Positions 1-7,835 of a DNA stretch of 33,022 bases are shown one piece after another (the first letter of the stretch is position 1; the number at the start of each line of letters is the position of its first letter). The position numbers were made by a program, and so were the translations under genes. Source of the stretch: Nitrospinota bacterium (GTDB lineage: Bacteria; 2-12-FULL-45-22; JACOWJ01); NCBI GenBank assembly GCA_016176845.1, contig JACOWJ010000001.1:1-33022 (forward strand). The letters are read 5' to 3'. The notes under the pieces are model-generated. The model ran no database searches. It was given only the letters and a program-made list of their open reading frames with translations, and was not told the DNA's origin.

Positions 1-122
1 GAGGCCACCCGCACCAGGGAGCCCAGGGGAGGCGGATCGTGCAGCCGATAGCACTGTGCAGTAATCTCGATGGAGCCGCACTCAACCACCTCGGCGATCT
101 GTTCACCGGAGGAATCCAGCAT
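1..122 (-). CDS. herA: HerA-type ATPase, N-terminal HAS-barrel part only (partial)
   Basis: Only the first 40 or so codons are inside the window; the gene runs off the left edge. The visible peptide starts MLDSSGEQIAEVVECGS and continues with TAQCYRLHDPPPLGSLVRV, which resembles the N-terminal HAS barrel of HerA/DUF87 helicase-translocases. HerA forms a hexameric DNA pump that works with the NurA nuclease in end resection. The assignment gains weight from nurA lying just upstream on the same strand. The ATG at 122 is chosen because family members start a few residues before this barrel. The frame stays open about 16 codons further upstream, so a longer start is possible. Between nurA and this gene lie about 158 bp containing a stop-associated hairpin repeat. 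Confidence 0.6.
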   Translation of the reverse strand, partial: MLDSSGEQIAEVVECGSIEITAQCYRLHDPPPLGSLVRVA

Positions 123-230
123 TCCTAACCCCCGTGTGGCATCCTGCGGATGCCCAAGCCCAATTGGAAATTAGCACGACAACGCGATTTTTCAACTCAA
201 ACTCAGCATATAGGCCGGTGGGCTAAGGGC

Positions 231-280
231 CTTTCAATTTGCATTTTGCATTTTGCATTTTACAATTCCCGCGAAGCGGG
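231..280 (-). repeat. Family A repeat copy 1 (hairpin next to nurA stop)
   Basis: Directly after the nurA stop codon is the perfect dyad CCCGC-TTC-GCGGG (268-280), followed on the minus strand by iterated words of the type TGCAAAA (231-267). The order stop, hairpin, A-rich words is the same in the other family A copies. No T-run follows the stem, so it is not a classical intrinsic terminator. Confidence 0.75.
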
Positions 281-1540
281 CTAAATGGTGGCCCGTCTCT
301 TGGAGAGGCTTTTCCGAGAAGCCTGGGCCCGCATATTTCCCCCCACCAAGGCATCCCGAACCAGCCGGTAAAAGAGCTCTCGATCCGGCCCGCGGATCAC
401 GGCCCTTTCATGCGCCTCCAACAGGCAGACGGGATAGCCTTGCCCCTTCTGGGCCTGGTCCCAGGCGACTGAATGGACCAGATCCAGTTTCCCCCGATCG
501 GCTGCGACCCAGGCGGGCACCTCCACCCGGGCCACCTCGGCCCCCGCGTTCAGGTAGAAGAAGGCCACTCCATGATGGCCATATTCTTTCAAGATCCGCG
601 AGGAGCTGCGAAAAAGAGAGCTGCGCTCCCCCGGGGCGAGGAACCGGCCGAACAGGGATCCGTCCACCAGCCCCTCGATCGCGGAGCAGGGGAGTGTCTC
701 CATCTGGCGATAACCACACCGATCACAGTTGACAAGGTCATCCGGGCAGAGACCGACCCGCAGGCTGTTGATCACATCGGCGCTGTTGGGGCGGCTGATA
801 TAGCCGGCCACCGGCAGTCCCTTCTCCTCGAACTGGTCCCAGAGGCTGCGCACCTCCTGCAGGACCCCTGCCCTGAGCTCCTCGGGCTTGCCCTCCAACA
901 TCCACCAGATCAGGGTCCCATCGGAAAAGGCCACCGCGGGTCGGCCCGGTACCTCCGGGGGCTCCAGCAGAGAGAGCAGCTCGCCCAGCTCCATCAAGCC
1001 CCTCCGAAGGGCCACGCCCTCTCCGTTGAGGCTCCCCTTGAGTCCCCCTCCCTGGACTTCCCGAAGAGGCAATCCGAAAGCCGCCTGGGAGGCCCCTCTC
1101 GACTGAGAGGCCGCGGGAGAAAGCAGGGTTTGCGGATAGGCTGCAAGATCCTCTTCTCGGTAGTAAAGCTGGGCTCGGCTGGACAGCAGAGGCCTCTCCT
1201 CCGTGCCATAATGGAACCTCACCATGCCCAAGTTGATCAAATAACAGGAAGAGACCTCGTGGCGGCTGGGATAGATCTGAGATCCATCGACCGCCAAAAC
1301 GGTCACCTCCGGGGAGCGGCCGGGAGCCGGATAGCAACCACCCAAGGGTCCCTCAGGATGGCCCAGCAACCAGGAAGTCCTGGCCCCCTCCACCTTTCGG
1401 GCCAACTCCATCCAGCTCGCCTCCCAGCGCTTCACTTCCCCCAGGGCTACCTGGACCTTTTGCCGGTAGAGGTCCTCCCTCCCAGCCCGGTACGCCACCA
1501 TCTCGTCAATCTGTCTCTTGACCGAAGCCCAATCCAGCAT
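281..1540 (-). CDS. nurA: NurA-domain 5'-3' DNA nuclease
   Basis: The 419-residue product carries the NurA signature around VLAVDGSQIYPSRHE (about residues 81-94); the Asp of VDGSQ is the expected Mn-binding residue. A second acidic motif, AFSDGTLIWW, lies near the middle. Known NurA proteins degrade DNA ends and load with HerA during homologous recombination repair, and the N-terminus of a HerA-like gene follows downstream. The start at MLDWASV is preferred over a longer frame because the upstream radical SAM gene stops one base before this ATG (TAA, C, ATG), a spacing typical of translational coupling. The stop codon TAG abuts a hairpin repeat. Confidence 0.85.
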   Translation of the reverse strand: MLDWASVKRQIDEMVAYRAGREDLYRQKVQVALGEVKRWEASWMELARKVEGARTSWLLGHPEGPLGGCYPAPGRSPEVTVLAVDGSQIYPSRHEVSSCYLINLGMVRFHYGTEERPLLSSRAQLYYREEDLAAYPQTLLSPAASQSRGASQAAFGLPLREVQGGGLKGSLNGEGVALRRGLMELGELLSLLEPPEVPGRPAVAFSDGTLIWWMLEGKPEELRAGVLQEVRSLWDQFEEKGLPVAGYISRPNSADVINSLRVGLCPDDLVNCDRCGYRQMETLPCSAIEGLVDGSLFGRFLAPGERSSLFRSSSRILKEYGHHGVAFFYLNAGAEVARVEVPAWVAADRGKLDLVHSVAWDQAQKGQGYPVCLLEAHERAVIRGPDRELFYRLVRDALVGGNMRAQASRKSLSKRRATI

Positions 1541-1541
1541 G

Positions 1542-2531
1542 TTAAACCGAAGCCCTCCGAAACAAAGAAAGCTGCCCGGCTCCACCGGAAGTTGCGGCGC
1601 GAAAGGCAGCCCGGCCTTCCAGATCGCATAGACCCACGGAAAGATCTGGGTTCTTGCATCGGCAGATCTCTACCTGGATCCCCTCTGCAGCCCCCAAGGC
1701 CTCGATACGCCGATAGAACCCCTCCCGCCAGCCTGAGGGCAGGAGCTGCGTGCAACTCGAGGCGGCGACCCGGTCCAAGGGGGAGCCCGCATAGCGTGAT
1801 TCGATGAGCCGGCTGTGAGAAAGGGGCAATTCTCGCCGCATCTGGCCGAGGATGGCGGGCCGTAAGATCAAATAGCTGAGGGAGACGTCCCGGATTTCCA
1901 AACGGGCCAAGGCTCGAAAGAGGGCCTGAAGGTCTTCCACGCCGTCCGAAATGCCCGGGACCAAAGGATCGATCCGCACGCTCCTCCGGATTCCTGCTCG
2001 CTCCAGGCGGCGCAGGTTGTCCAACCGCTGTTCGGGAGAGGCGGCCCCGGGCTCATAGAGCTGATGAAGGTCTTCGCGGAGGGAATTCAGGCCGATCTTG
2101 ACGAAGACGTTAGCTGGATGACTCGCGAAAAGATCGAGGAACTCGGAAGGGATCCATCCCTTAGTGAGCAGAGAGACCCCGATTCCCCGCTCCAGCAGCG
2201 CCTTCATCGCTCCATAGGAGATCTCCAGGAGCTCCTCAAAGGGTTGAAAGGAATCCGTGGAGGTATTGAAGGAGACATAGCGGGGCCAGGGCTTCCTCCG
2301 CCTGGGGCTATCCAGCTCTCCGCACAACTGCTCTACCAGGTTGGCATAAAGGTAGACTTCTCCCCCGGCAGGGGCATGGCGATAGCTCCGCGCGTAACAG
2401 TAAACGCAGCCGAAGCTGCAGCCCCGGGCAACGTTGACGGCCGGAACCTCCTTCAGACAACCGATGCTGACCGGCTGCAGCACCGGGCTCTGGCGACTCC
2501 CGCTGACCAGGTTTGCTTTGGCTGTCGGCAT
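1542..2531 (-). CDS. Radical SAM protein, SplB-like / COG1533 family
   Basis: The 329-residue protein has a radical SAM cluster motif, CSFGCVYC, with cysteines at about residues 38, 42 and 45, in the context NVARGCSFGCVYCYARSY. This is typical of the SPL-like COG1533 family (also called the PA0069 or Rv2578c type). No substrate is known for this subfamily; spore photoproduct lyase is a distant relative, so a DNA-lesion role is only a suggestion. The ATG at 2531 (MPTAKANL) is preceded by GGAGGGG; a TTG nine codons upstream is less likely. The gene is coupled to nurA by one base, giving the order radical SAM - nurA - herA. A family B element lies immediately upstream (2563-2680). Confidence 0.8.
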   Translation of the reverse strand: MPTAKANLVSGSRQSPVLQPVSIGCLKEVPAVNVARGCSFGCVYCYARSYRHAPAGGEVYLYANLVEQLCGELDSPRRRKPWPRYVSFNTSTDSFQPFEELLEISYGAMKALLERGIGVSLLTKGWIPSEFLDLFASHPANVFVKIGLNSLREDLHQLYEPGAASPEQRLDNLRRLERAGIRRSVRIDPLVPGISDGVEDLQALFRALARLEIRDVSLSYLILRPAILGQMRRELPLSHSRLIESRYAGSPLDRVAASSCTQLLPSGWREGFYRRIEALGAAEGIQVEICRCKNPDLSVGLCDLEGRAAFRAATSGGAGQLSLFRRASV

Positions 2532-2562
2532 CGCCCCTCCATCTTCCCTCCTGCCCAACCTC

Positions 2563-2680
2563 TTTAGGACTGGCGACCAAATAACTTTCCCATGGTCGAA
2601 TGGGATAATAGGTTTTAAGTTTTAAGTTTTAGGTTTTAGGGCTTAAAACTTAAAACCTAAATTTAGTCCACGATCCTTAA
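2563..2680. repeat. Family B MITE-like element, copy 1
   Basis: The left end reads TTTAGGACTGGCGACCAAAT and continues with AACTTTCCCATGGTCGAATG. The centre is a long imperfect palindrome of words GGTTTTAAGTTTTAGG facing CTTAAAACTTAAAACC. The right end ATTTAGTCCACGATCCTTAA is the imperfect inverse of the left end. Compared with copy 2, part of the right arm is missing. No transposase lies inside. Confidence 0.8.
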
Positions 2681-2733
2681 GCCTCGCCATGGGGGAGCGC
2701 TGGGCCATCCCTCCTCATTATGATTCATTCGTG

Positions 2734-2770
2734 CTAGATATTGTATAATAATTAGAGATACTATACTAGA
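2734..2770. promoter_or_regulatory. AT-rich imperfect dyad, possible promoter/operator
   Basis: An AT-rich 37-bp stretch begins CTAGATATTGTATAATAATT and ends ACTATACTAGA, with similar inverted ends (CTAG near each side). It lies upstream of the radical SAM operon and downstream of the Mut7-C gene. It could hold a promoter for the radical SAM operon, but I cannot fix -35 and -10 boxes with confidence. Confidence 0.25.
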
Positions 2771-2797
2771 TTTGGGAATCGGGTGCAAGCGAAAAAT

Positions 2798-3262
2798 TTA
2801 GTCCCCTAGCCAGGCGCGAATCTTCTCCTCCATCCTCTGTCGATGCGTGCCTGGCCAGTAAACCCGGCGGCAGCGGGGACAGCTCATGAAATGATCTTGG
2901 GTGTCGTAGACGAAATCGGGGACCTGGCCCTCTACCTCTCCCTTGGCTACCTCCCGGAGCCTCTCATTGCAAGTAAGGCAAAGGCTGAAGGGCCCCGGGC
3001 GGGCCGGCAGGGAAAAGGCCTGGATCACTTCTCGCAGCTGTTCTTCCAGGTGATCGGACCGGACGAAGAGATGGGCGAGGGCCGCTGCTGCCAGCTTCTC
3101 CTTTAGGGGAGTGGCCCGGGTGAGGACAACCCTGCCCTCTTTCCTGGCCCGCTCTATCATCGACCTCAGATCCATCTGTCGATAATAGAGGGTGTCATAC
3201 CCCAGGACTCTAAGCCACCGGGCCAGCTTGCCCAAGGACGGATCCGTTAGAAAGCGCATCAT
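2798..3262 (-). CDS. Mut7-C RNase-domain protein (DUF82, PIN-like with zinc ribbon)
   Basis: The 154-residue product opens MMRFLTDPSLGKLARWLRVL, matching the start of the Mut7-C (PF01927) family: an Asp in the first strand, then LARWLRxLGYD. It ends in a zinc-ribbon-like part with CLTCNE (about residues 94-99) and CPRCRR (about 128-133). The family is PIN-like and presumed to be a metal-dependent RNase; cellular substrates are mostly unknown. The ATGATG start follows the stop codon of the upstream SDR remnant with no gap, so the two are translationally coupled. Confidence 0.85.
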   Translation of the reverse strand: MMRFLTDPSLGKLARWLRVLGYDTLYYRQMDLRSMIERARKEGRVVLTRATPLKEKLAAAALAHLFVRSDHLEEQLREVIQAFSLPARPGPFSLCLTCNERLREVAKGEVEGQVPDFVYDTQDHFMSCPRCRRVYWPGTHRQRMEEKIRAWLGD

Positions 3263-3586
3263 TTAAGGCATGTACCATCCGCCGCTCACGCAGATGGTCT
3301 CTCCCGTGATGTAGTCGCTATCATCCGAGACCAGAAAGAGGATGGTGCGAGCGATATCGTTCGGCTCCCCACGCCGCCCCAGGGGGATCTGCTTCTCCAC
3401 GCCCTCGAAGAAGCTGGGGGGATAGATCCGGCCGAGGAAGTCGTTGGCCACCTGGGTCGCCCGGCCCAGGTGAACATCGCTGACCACGACGTTCGCCCCT
3501 TCGCCGGCCAGGAGGCGAGCCGTTGCCTGACCGATCCCTGCCCCTGCTGCTCCCGTAATGATCGCCACTCGATTTTCCAACTTCAT
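3263..3586 (-). pseudogene. Short-chain dehydrogenase remnant with in-frame internal deletion
   Basis: The 107 residues join an SDR N-terminus to an SDR C-terminus. [20 protein letters not shown] carries the Rossmann glycine motif, and [14 protein letters not shown] through [14 protein letters not shown] is the usual C-terminal end. A normal member has about 250 residues; here about 140 are missing near residue 50, including the NNAG motif, the catalytic Ser and YxxxK. It cannot be an active oxidoreductase. The frame is intact, so the deletion is a multiple of three, and the Mut7-C ATG follows its stop directly. ATG 3586 is chosen because the upstream frame is made of family A repeat sequence. 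Confidence 0.75.
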
Positions 3587-3610
3587 CCCTCTGCCTCCTC
3601 CTGGCAAAGC

Positions 3611-3818
3611 CAGAATTGGAAATTGAAGATTGGAAATTGGAAATTTTACCGTGAAAATGCCAAAGTCTATCGAAGGTCCATTTTTATGCCCGGGGACGGT
3701 CAACTTTGCTTGGGCATGTCGGTTTCCAATGAAAGAAATGCCTTGTCTTTGTCCCTTTCAATTTCCAATTTCCATTTTACAATTTGCAATTTGCAATTTT
3801 CCATTCTCGCGAAGCGAG
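3611..3818. repeat. Family A repeat pair (copies 2 and 3)
   Basis: At 3611-3648 the sequence is iterated words AATTGGAAATTGAAGATTGG. At 3757-3805 the complementary words (CAATTTCCAATTTCC, then TTTGCAATTTGCAATTTTCC) appear, followed by the perfect hairpin CTCGC-GAA-GCGAG (3806-3818), one base from the stop codon of the M48 gene. The facing arms make this either one about 200-bp inverted structure or two opposed copies. It separates the M48 gene from the SDR remnant. Confidence 0.75.
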
Positions 3819-3819
3819 A

Positions 3820-4653
3820 TTAGTCTCGACTCCTCATCTGGGCCTTGACCCGCAGCTTGGTCTTGATCCGGTCGAAGCGACTCGAAGAGAGGATTGCCGA
3901 TTTCAGGGACTTCGGGTCCAATTTCCCGACCTCGGCCTGAATCGCCTGGATTCTCTCTTCGGTCGGAGGATGGGTGGAAAAGAGAGCCTGAAGGGTCGAA
4001 GGCTTGCCCTCTTGGAGCTTGAGCAGCTTCCTGAAGAAGGTCTCCATCCCCCGGGGATCATAGCCTGCACGGGCTATATATTGCAACCCGTATTTGTCCG
4101 CCTCGGCCTCATCCATACGGCTGAACTTGCGGAAAAGCAGGGCCCCTCCCAGGCCGGCCGCCTGCTGCCCCACCTGACCCGCCCCCGTCACCGCAGCGCC
4201 GATGGTGGCCGCGATTTGGTAAAGCTGGGCCTGGGTGTATTGTTTGGTAGAGTGGCGCTCGGTGATGTGGGCGATCTCGTGCCCCATCACCCCCGCCAAC
4301 TCCGATTCGTTGCTGGCGGTTTCGATCAGCCCCCGGTTGACATACAGGTACCCTCCAGGCAAGGCGAAGGCATTGACCTCCTCCGTATCGATCACCTTGA
4401 TGTGGTAGGCCAGGTCGGGCCGACGGGAGACCTTGGCCAGTTTCTGCCCGATGCTATCCACATATTCGGTCACCTCGGCATCTGCGAGCACCTTCATCTG
4501 GCTCTCCACTTCCTTGGAGATCTGCTTGCCCAGCTCGATCTCGCTGTCTTGGGAGATCAGGTTGAGGCCACAGGCCGCCAGCCAGAGGGCCAATCCACAG
4601 GCGATCAGGGCTTTCCGTAAGCCCAAAGGGAAGAGCAAGCGTTTGCTGCGCAC
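3820..4653 (-). CDS. M48-family zinc metallopeptidase, lipoprotein
   Basis: The 277-residue protein begins with a basic N-terminus, a hydrophobic segment and a lipobox LAAC (Cys 28), so it should be exported and lipidated. HEIAH (125-129) supplies two zinc-binding His and the catalytic Glu; the third ligand is expected in the DEAEAD segment (181-186). The layout is that of single-domain periplasmic M48 proteases such as LoiP or the protease domain of BepA, which act in envelope quality control; there is no C-terminal TPR domain. The downstream stop is followed within one base by a family A hairpin. The gene is followed by the SDR remnant after about 230 bp and lies downstream of recA across a family B element. 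Confidence 0.85.
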   Translation of the reverse strand: MRSKRLLFPLGLRKALIACGLALWLAACGLNLISQDSEIELGKQISKEVESQMKVLADAEVTEYVDSIGQKLAKVSRRPDLAYHIKVIDTEEVNAFALPGGYLYVNRGLIETASNESELAGVMGHEIAHITERHSTKQYTQAQLYQIAATIGAAVTGAGQVGQQAAGLGGALLFRKFSRMDEAEADKYGLQYIARAGYDPRGMETFFRKLLKLQEGKPSTLQALFSTHPPTEERIQAIQAEVGKLDPKSLKSAILSSSRFDRIKTKLRVKAQMRSRD

Positions 4654-4767
4654 GGTAGAACCCCCTTCACGGGAACATCTAACGGTCTATCCGGAAACCC
4701 CTCTGGCTCCTCAGACTTTTCGGTCCGGGGAGGCCTTCTGGGAGGTTTTCGGATAGGCTCTAAAGCT

Positions 4768-4912
4768 AAGGACTGGCGACCAAATAACTTTCCCATGGTC
4801 GAATGGGATAATAGGTTTTAAGTTTTAGGTTTTAGGTTTTAGGGCTTAAAACCTAAAACCTAAAACTTTCTGCAGGGAACCAAATGGGCAAGTTATTTAG
4901 TCCACGATCCTA
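4768..4912. repeat. Family B MITE-like element, copy 2 (most complete)
   Basis: This copy has both ends. The left end AGGACTGGCGACCAAATAAC continues CTTTCCCAT. The right end, read in reverse complement, is AGGATCGTGGACTAAATAAC and continues TTGCCCAT, giving imperfect terminal inverted repeats of roughly 28 bp. Between them is a palindrome of GGTTTTAAGTTTTAGG words. About 145 bp in all, with no coding capacity. It occupies the gap between recA and the M48 gene (4654-4929); the rest of that gap shows no gene. Confidence 0.8.
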
Positions 4913-4929
4913 AAGCCAGGCCCCCGGTT

Positions 4930-5967
4930 TCAGCTGAGGGCGACGGCCTCCCCCTTGGGGGTTAAGCCCATCCGTTCCCGCAGCTTCCCTTCCAGCTCGA
5001 CCGTCAACCGGGGATTGTCTCGCAGGAAGCGCCGGGCATTGTCCCTGCCCTGGCCGATCTTCTCCTCGCCATAGGAATACCAGGCCCCGCTCTTCTGGAT
5101 AAGGCCGCCCTCGACGCCCAGGTCGATCAGCTCCCCTTCCTTGGAGATCCCTTGCCCGTAAATGATATCGAACTCGGCCTCCTTGAAAGGAGGGGCCACC
5201 TTGTTCTTGACCACCTTCACCCGGGTGCGATTGCCCACGATATCCTCCCCCTCCTTAAGCGCCGCTGTCCTGCGAATATCGAGCCGGATAGAGGTATAGA
5301 ACTTCAGGGCGTTCCCCCCCGTGGTGGTCTCGGGGTTGCCGAACATCACGCCGATCTTCTGGCGGATCTGATTGATGAAGATGGCGATCGTCTTGGATTT
5401 GCTGGTCACCGCAGTGAGCTTGCGCAGGGCCTGCGACATCAGGCGGGCCTGCCCGCCCATCTGGGGGTCTCCCATATCGCCCTCGATCTCCGACTTGGGC
5501 ACCAGGGCGGCCACCGAATCGATCACCACGACATCGACCGCCCCGGTGCGGATCAGCACCTCAGCGATCTCCAGGGCCTGCTCCCCGAAATCCGGCTGCG
5601 AGATCAACAGGTCATCGGTTCTGACCCCCAATTGTTGGGCATAGTTGAGGTCCACGGCGTGCTCGGCGTCGATGAAGGCCGCTATTCCCTCCTGTTTCTG
5701 GGCCTCGGCGACGATGTGCAGGGCCAGCGTGGTCTTTCCCGAGGCCTCCGGGCCAAAGATCTCGATGATCCTCCCTCGAGGGATGCCCCCGATCCCCAGG
5801 GCCTTGTCCAGGGTGAGGGACCCGGTGGAGATGGTTGGGATATCGGGCAGGACCTGGCTGCCCAGCCGCATGATCGAGCCCTTGCCGAACTGCTTCTCAA
5901 TCTGGGCGCAGGCCTGCTCTATGGCCCTCTCCTTGTTGCTTTTGATGGTATTTCCGTCCATGTTCAT
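4930..5967 (-). CDS. recA: Recombinase RecA
   Basis: The 345-residue product matches RecA length and sequence throughout: Walker A GPEASGKT (72-79), the catalytic region FIDAEHAVD, Walker [11 protein letters not shown], and the DNA-binding loop with [17 protein letters not shown] and [20 protein letters not shown]. RecA forms ATP-dependent filaments on single-stranded DNA for homologous recombination and SOS induction. The start MNMDGNTIK at 5967 is preferred because AAAGGAAAAAGAAG lies just upstream; the longer frame reaching 6051 would overlap thpR and is unlike RecA. It follows thpR by about 80 bp, the usual thpR-recA order. I found no clear LexA box in that gap. Confidence 0.97.
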   Translation of the reverse strand: MNMDGNTIKSNKERAIEQACAQIEKQFGKGSIMRLGSQVLPDIPTISTGSLTLDKALGIGGIPRGRIIEIFGPEASGKTTLALHIVAEAQKQEGIAAFIDAEHAVDLNYAQQLGVRTDDLLISQPDFGEQALEIAEVLIRTGAVDVVVIDSVAALVPKSEIEGDMGDPQMGGQARLMSQALRKLTAVTSKSKTIAIFINQIRQKIGVMFGNPETTTGGNALKFYTSIRLDIRRTAALKEGEDIVGNRTRVKVVKNKVAPPFKEAEFDIIYGQGISKEGELIDLGVEGGLIQKSGAWYSYGEEKIGQGRDNARRFLRDNPRLTVELEGKLRERMGLTPKGEAVALS

Positions 5968-6047
5968 CTTCTTTTTCCTTTTACTCTCTGAGGATGAGAA
6001 TGGATTCCCTGACTGTGAAGCACATAAGCAGTAGGGTACGGGGTTTC

Positions 6048-6638
6048 TCATTTTTCACCCTTCGGGGAAAAGGGGACCTCCTCCAATACGGAATAGACGG
6101 CCCCCGAAGGCTTCAGTTCGCTCTGCATCAGATAGAACCGATCCACCTGGAAGGAATCTTCATCCCCCTTCCAGGCCGAATCCAGGGCGTGGATCACCGG
6201 GGCAAGGGAGCTCCCTCTTCCCAGAGGGGACCTTACCCGTCCCACGGTCAAATGGGGCGTAAATCCCTTCCCCTCTCGGGGAAAACCCAGCCGCCGCAGC
6301 CTTTTCTCCAGCTCTCCTTGCATCCTCAATAAGGCGCCCGATTCTTCTACGATGCCGACCCAAATGACGCGGGGCCGGCTCTCATTCGGGAAGGCCCCCA
6401 CGCCCAGAGGGGAAAGAGAGAGGGGCCCGATCCCTCTGGCCGCCTCTCGCATGCAATCTGCGATGGGCCCAATCTGCTTCGGCAGGATGTCCCCCAGGAA
6501 CTTTAAGGTCAGATGAATATTATCCGGGCCGACCCAGCGAATGGAGCCAGGCAAACCACCTACCTGCCGGGGGAGATCGGCCAACTTGATTCCCAGCGAG
6601 GGGGGGATTTTGATCGCGATAAAAGACCGGATGGACAT
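6048..6638 (-). CDS. thpR: RNA 2',3'-cyclic phosphodiesterase (2H superfamily)
   Basis: The 196-residue protein carries both HxT motifs of the 2H phosphoesterase fold: HLTL (from residue 42) and HLTV (from residue 129). These supply the catalytic His/Thr pairs that open 2',3'-cyclic phosphates on RNA. The start [12 protein letters not shown] is typical of the family. It sits directly upstream of recA. In many bacteria cinA comes just before thpR; here that place is taken by an AT-rich island and pgpA lies beyond. The C-terminus SPKGEK overlaps a small CCCTTCGGGG dyad of the kind seen in the local repeats. Confidence 0.9.
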   Translation of the reverse strand: MSIRSFIAIKIPPSLGIKLADLPRQVGGLPGSIRWVGPDNIHLTLKFLGDILPKQIGPIADCMREAARGIGPLSLSPLGVGAFPNESRPRVIWVGIVEESGALLRMQGELEKRLRRLGFPREGKGFTPHLTVGRVRSPLGRGSSLAPVIHALDSAWKGDEDSFQVDRFYLMQSELKPSGAVYSVLEEVPFSPKGEK

Positions 6639-6642
6639 CCTC

Positions 6643-7068
6643 TCATCTTTTCCTGCTTTTTATTGCACTAGGAGTGTAACTGCGTTTAAACCCATGGTAA
6701 ATCCATTTTAACCATTCTTCTAAATCTCGATCTGTTACTCGATCTGGATTTACATAAATCTCTTTCACTGTTTTTATATCACTTCGGGAACGATAATATC
6801 TATTTTTGATGAGTGTGGCCCACTTACCCAACCTGAAATCGAGTTTTCTGAATTTTCTGTAGTAAAAAATGACATAAATAAATTTTTGTGACAAATCTTC
6901 AGATAATTCTATTTTAAGTTTAAATCTACATTCCATTTTTCCATTATAAACGACAACGTTGCATAGACTATACAGGTTTTTCGCAGATTCTACTTCAAAA
7001 ATTACTTTGCCTAAAGAATCATTAATATTTTTGCATAAACATTTTACATTCTCAACAAAAATTCTCAA
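6643..7068 (-). CDS. Hypothetical protein, 3' part of a frameshifted AT-rich gene
   Basis: I do not recognise this protein. The 141-residue frame (from a TTG at 7068) is rich in Lys, Ile, Phe, Tyr and Asn and uses AT-ending codons, unlike every neighbour, which suggests recent transfer. It contains no membrane segment or motif I can name. The coding frame is really longer: upstream, a second frame (about 7105-7230 on the minus strand) reads SYEDDSSEPIVYLFKDKIRE and continues to EETERERE. That frame would join this one if the (GA)8 tract at 7099-7114 changed length. The gene is therefore frameshifted, either decayed or switchable. It sits between pgpA and thpR, where cinA is often found. Confidence 0.5.
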   Translation of the reverse strand: MRIFVENVKCLCKNINDSLGKVIFEVESAKNLYSLCNVVVYNGKMECRFKLKIELSEDLSQKFIYVIFYYRKFRKLDFRLGKWATLIKNRYYRSRSDIKTVKEIYVNPDRVTDRDLEEWLKWIYHGFKRSYTPSAIKSRKR

Positions 7069-7098
7069 ATCTTCCTTAGTATTTGGAGTAATTTTTCT

Positions 7099-7114
7099 TC
7101 TCTCTCTCTCTCTC
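7099..7114. repeat. (TC)8 / (GA)8 dinucleotide tract inside the frameshifted gene
   Basis: Eight uninterrupted TC units on the plus strand (GA on the coding strand). The upstream frame (GRKRSSYEDDSS to ETERERE) and the downstream frame (RKITPNTKEDLRIF onward) meet exactly here. A two-base or other non-triplet change in unit number would move translation between them, as in phase-variable loci. Confidence 0.7.
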
Positions 7115-7317
7115 AGTTTCCTCTATTAAGAAATAATTTATTTTTTTAACTTCATCTTCTCTGATTTTATCTTTAAATAAATAGACAATAGGCTCAGATG
7201 AATCATCTTCATAAGAAGACCTTTTTCTGCCGTTTATTTATTTCGGATCGTTATGGGAAATAAATGGAATCCATCTTTTCATCGTTGATTCGCCCTTGCA
7301 AAGTCCGAATCTTGGGC

Positions 7318-7827
7318 CTACCCCAAAATTTTTATACCATAATAACACAGAAAATGAAAGGAAAAATTGGCCAATATCCCCGCCAGGGCATCATCCACCA
7401 TGATTCCCCATCCGCCCGGCAGGCGTTCCAGCTGGGGCACAGGCTTCCAGATATCCAGGGCTCGAAAGAGGAGGAAAACCAGGATATAAGAAGTGATTTC
7501 CGTCGGGACCCTAAAGGCGGCCAACCAGAAGCCCACGATCTCGTCGATGACCACACAGGGAGGGTCCTTTTGCCCTCTCAGCCGCTCGGCCTCCCCGGAG
7601 ACCACAACGCCCACCCCCAATAGCAAGATCGCCCCCAGGAGATGGACCAGGTCGGAGGTCTCCCGAAATCCCCAGGCGAGTCCCACCCCCCATAAGGTTC
7701 CCACAGTGCCCGGGAGCAGAGGGCTGTAACCTACACCGGCCCCCGTGGCCAGGAAAAGCGCAAGCCGAGAGGCGCAGGGTGCAAAGCGAGAGCCTTTGCC
7801 CCTCGCGGTAACCCCTTCGCCTCTCAT
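7318..7827 (-). CDS. pgpA: Phosphatidylglycerophosphatase A
   Basis: The 169-residue protein shows the PgpA signature in order: GYSPLLPGTVGTLWG, then VIDEIVGFW, then FRALDIWKPVPQLERLPGG and MVDDALAGI. PgpA removes the 3-phosphate from phosphatidylglycerophosphate at the inner membrane. The first 20 or so residues (MRGEGVTARGKGSRFAP) are not conserved in the family and coincide with the perfect hairpin GCAAAG-CGAGAGC-CTTTGC at 7781-7799, so the N-terminus looks repeat-derived. The gene follows dxr by 8 bp, in the place where rseP is usually found in this cluster. Confidence 0.9.
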   Translation of the reverse strand: MRGEGVTARGKGSRFAPCASRLALFLATGAGVGYSPLLPGTVGTLWGVGLAWGFRETSDLVHLLGAILLLGVGVVVSGEAERLRGQKDPPCVVIDEIVGFWLAAFRVPTEITSYILVFLLFRALDIWKPVPQLERLPGGWGIMVDDALAGILANFSFHFLCYYGIKILG

Positions 7828-7835
7828 GCCTCCGA

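Noticed and set aside
268-280. Hairpin after nurA as an intrinsic terminator
   Set aside because: The stem is short and followed by A-rich words with no T-run on the transcribed strand; the same holds for the other family A hairpins.
473-1807. Long plus-strand open frame opposite nurA and the radical SAM gene
   Set aside because: It is an antisense shadow in GC-rich DNA: no ribosome-binding site, no family resemblance, and the minus-strand genes have clear motifs.
2607-2660. CRISPR-like repeats from the GGTTTTAAGTTTTAGG words
   Set aside because: The words are adjacent and palindromic without unique spacers, and no cas gene is present.
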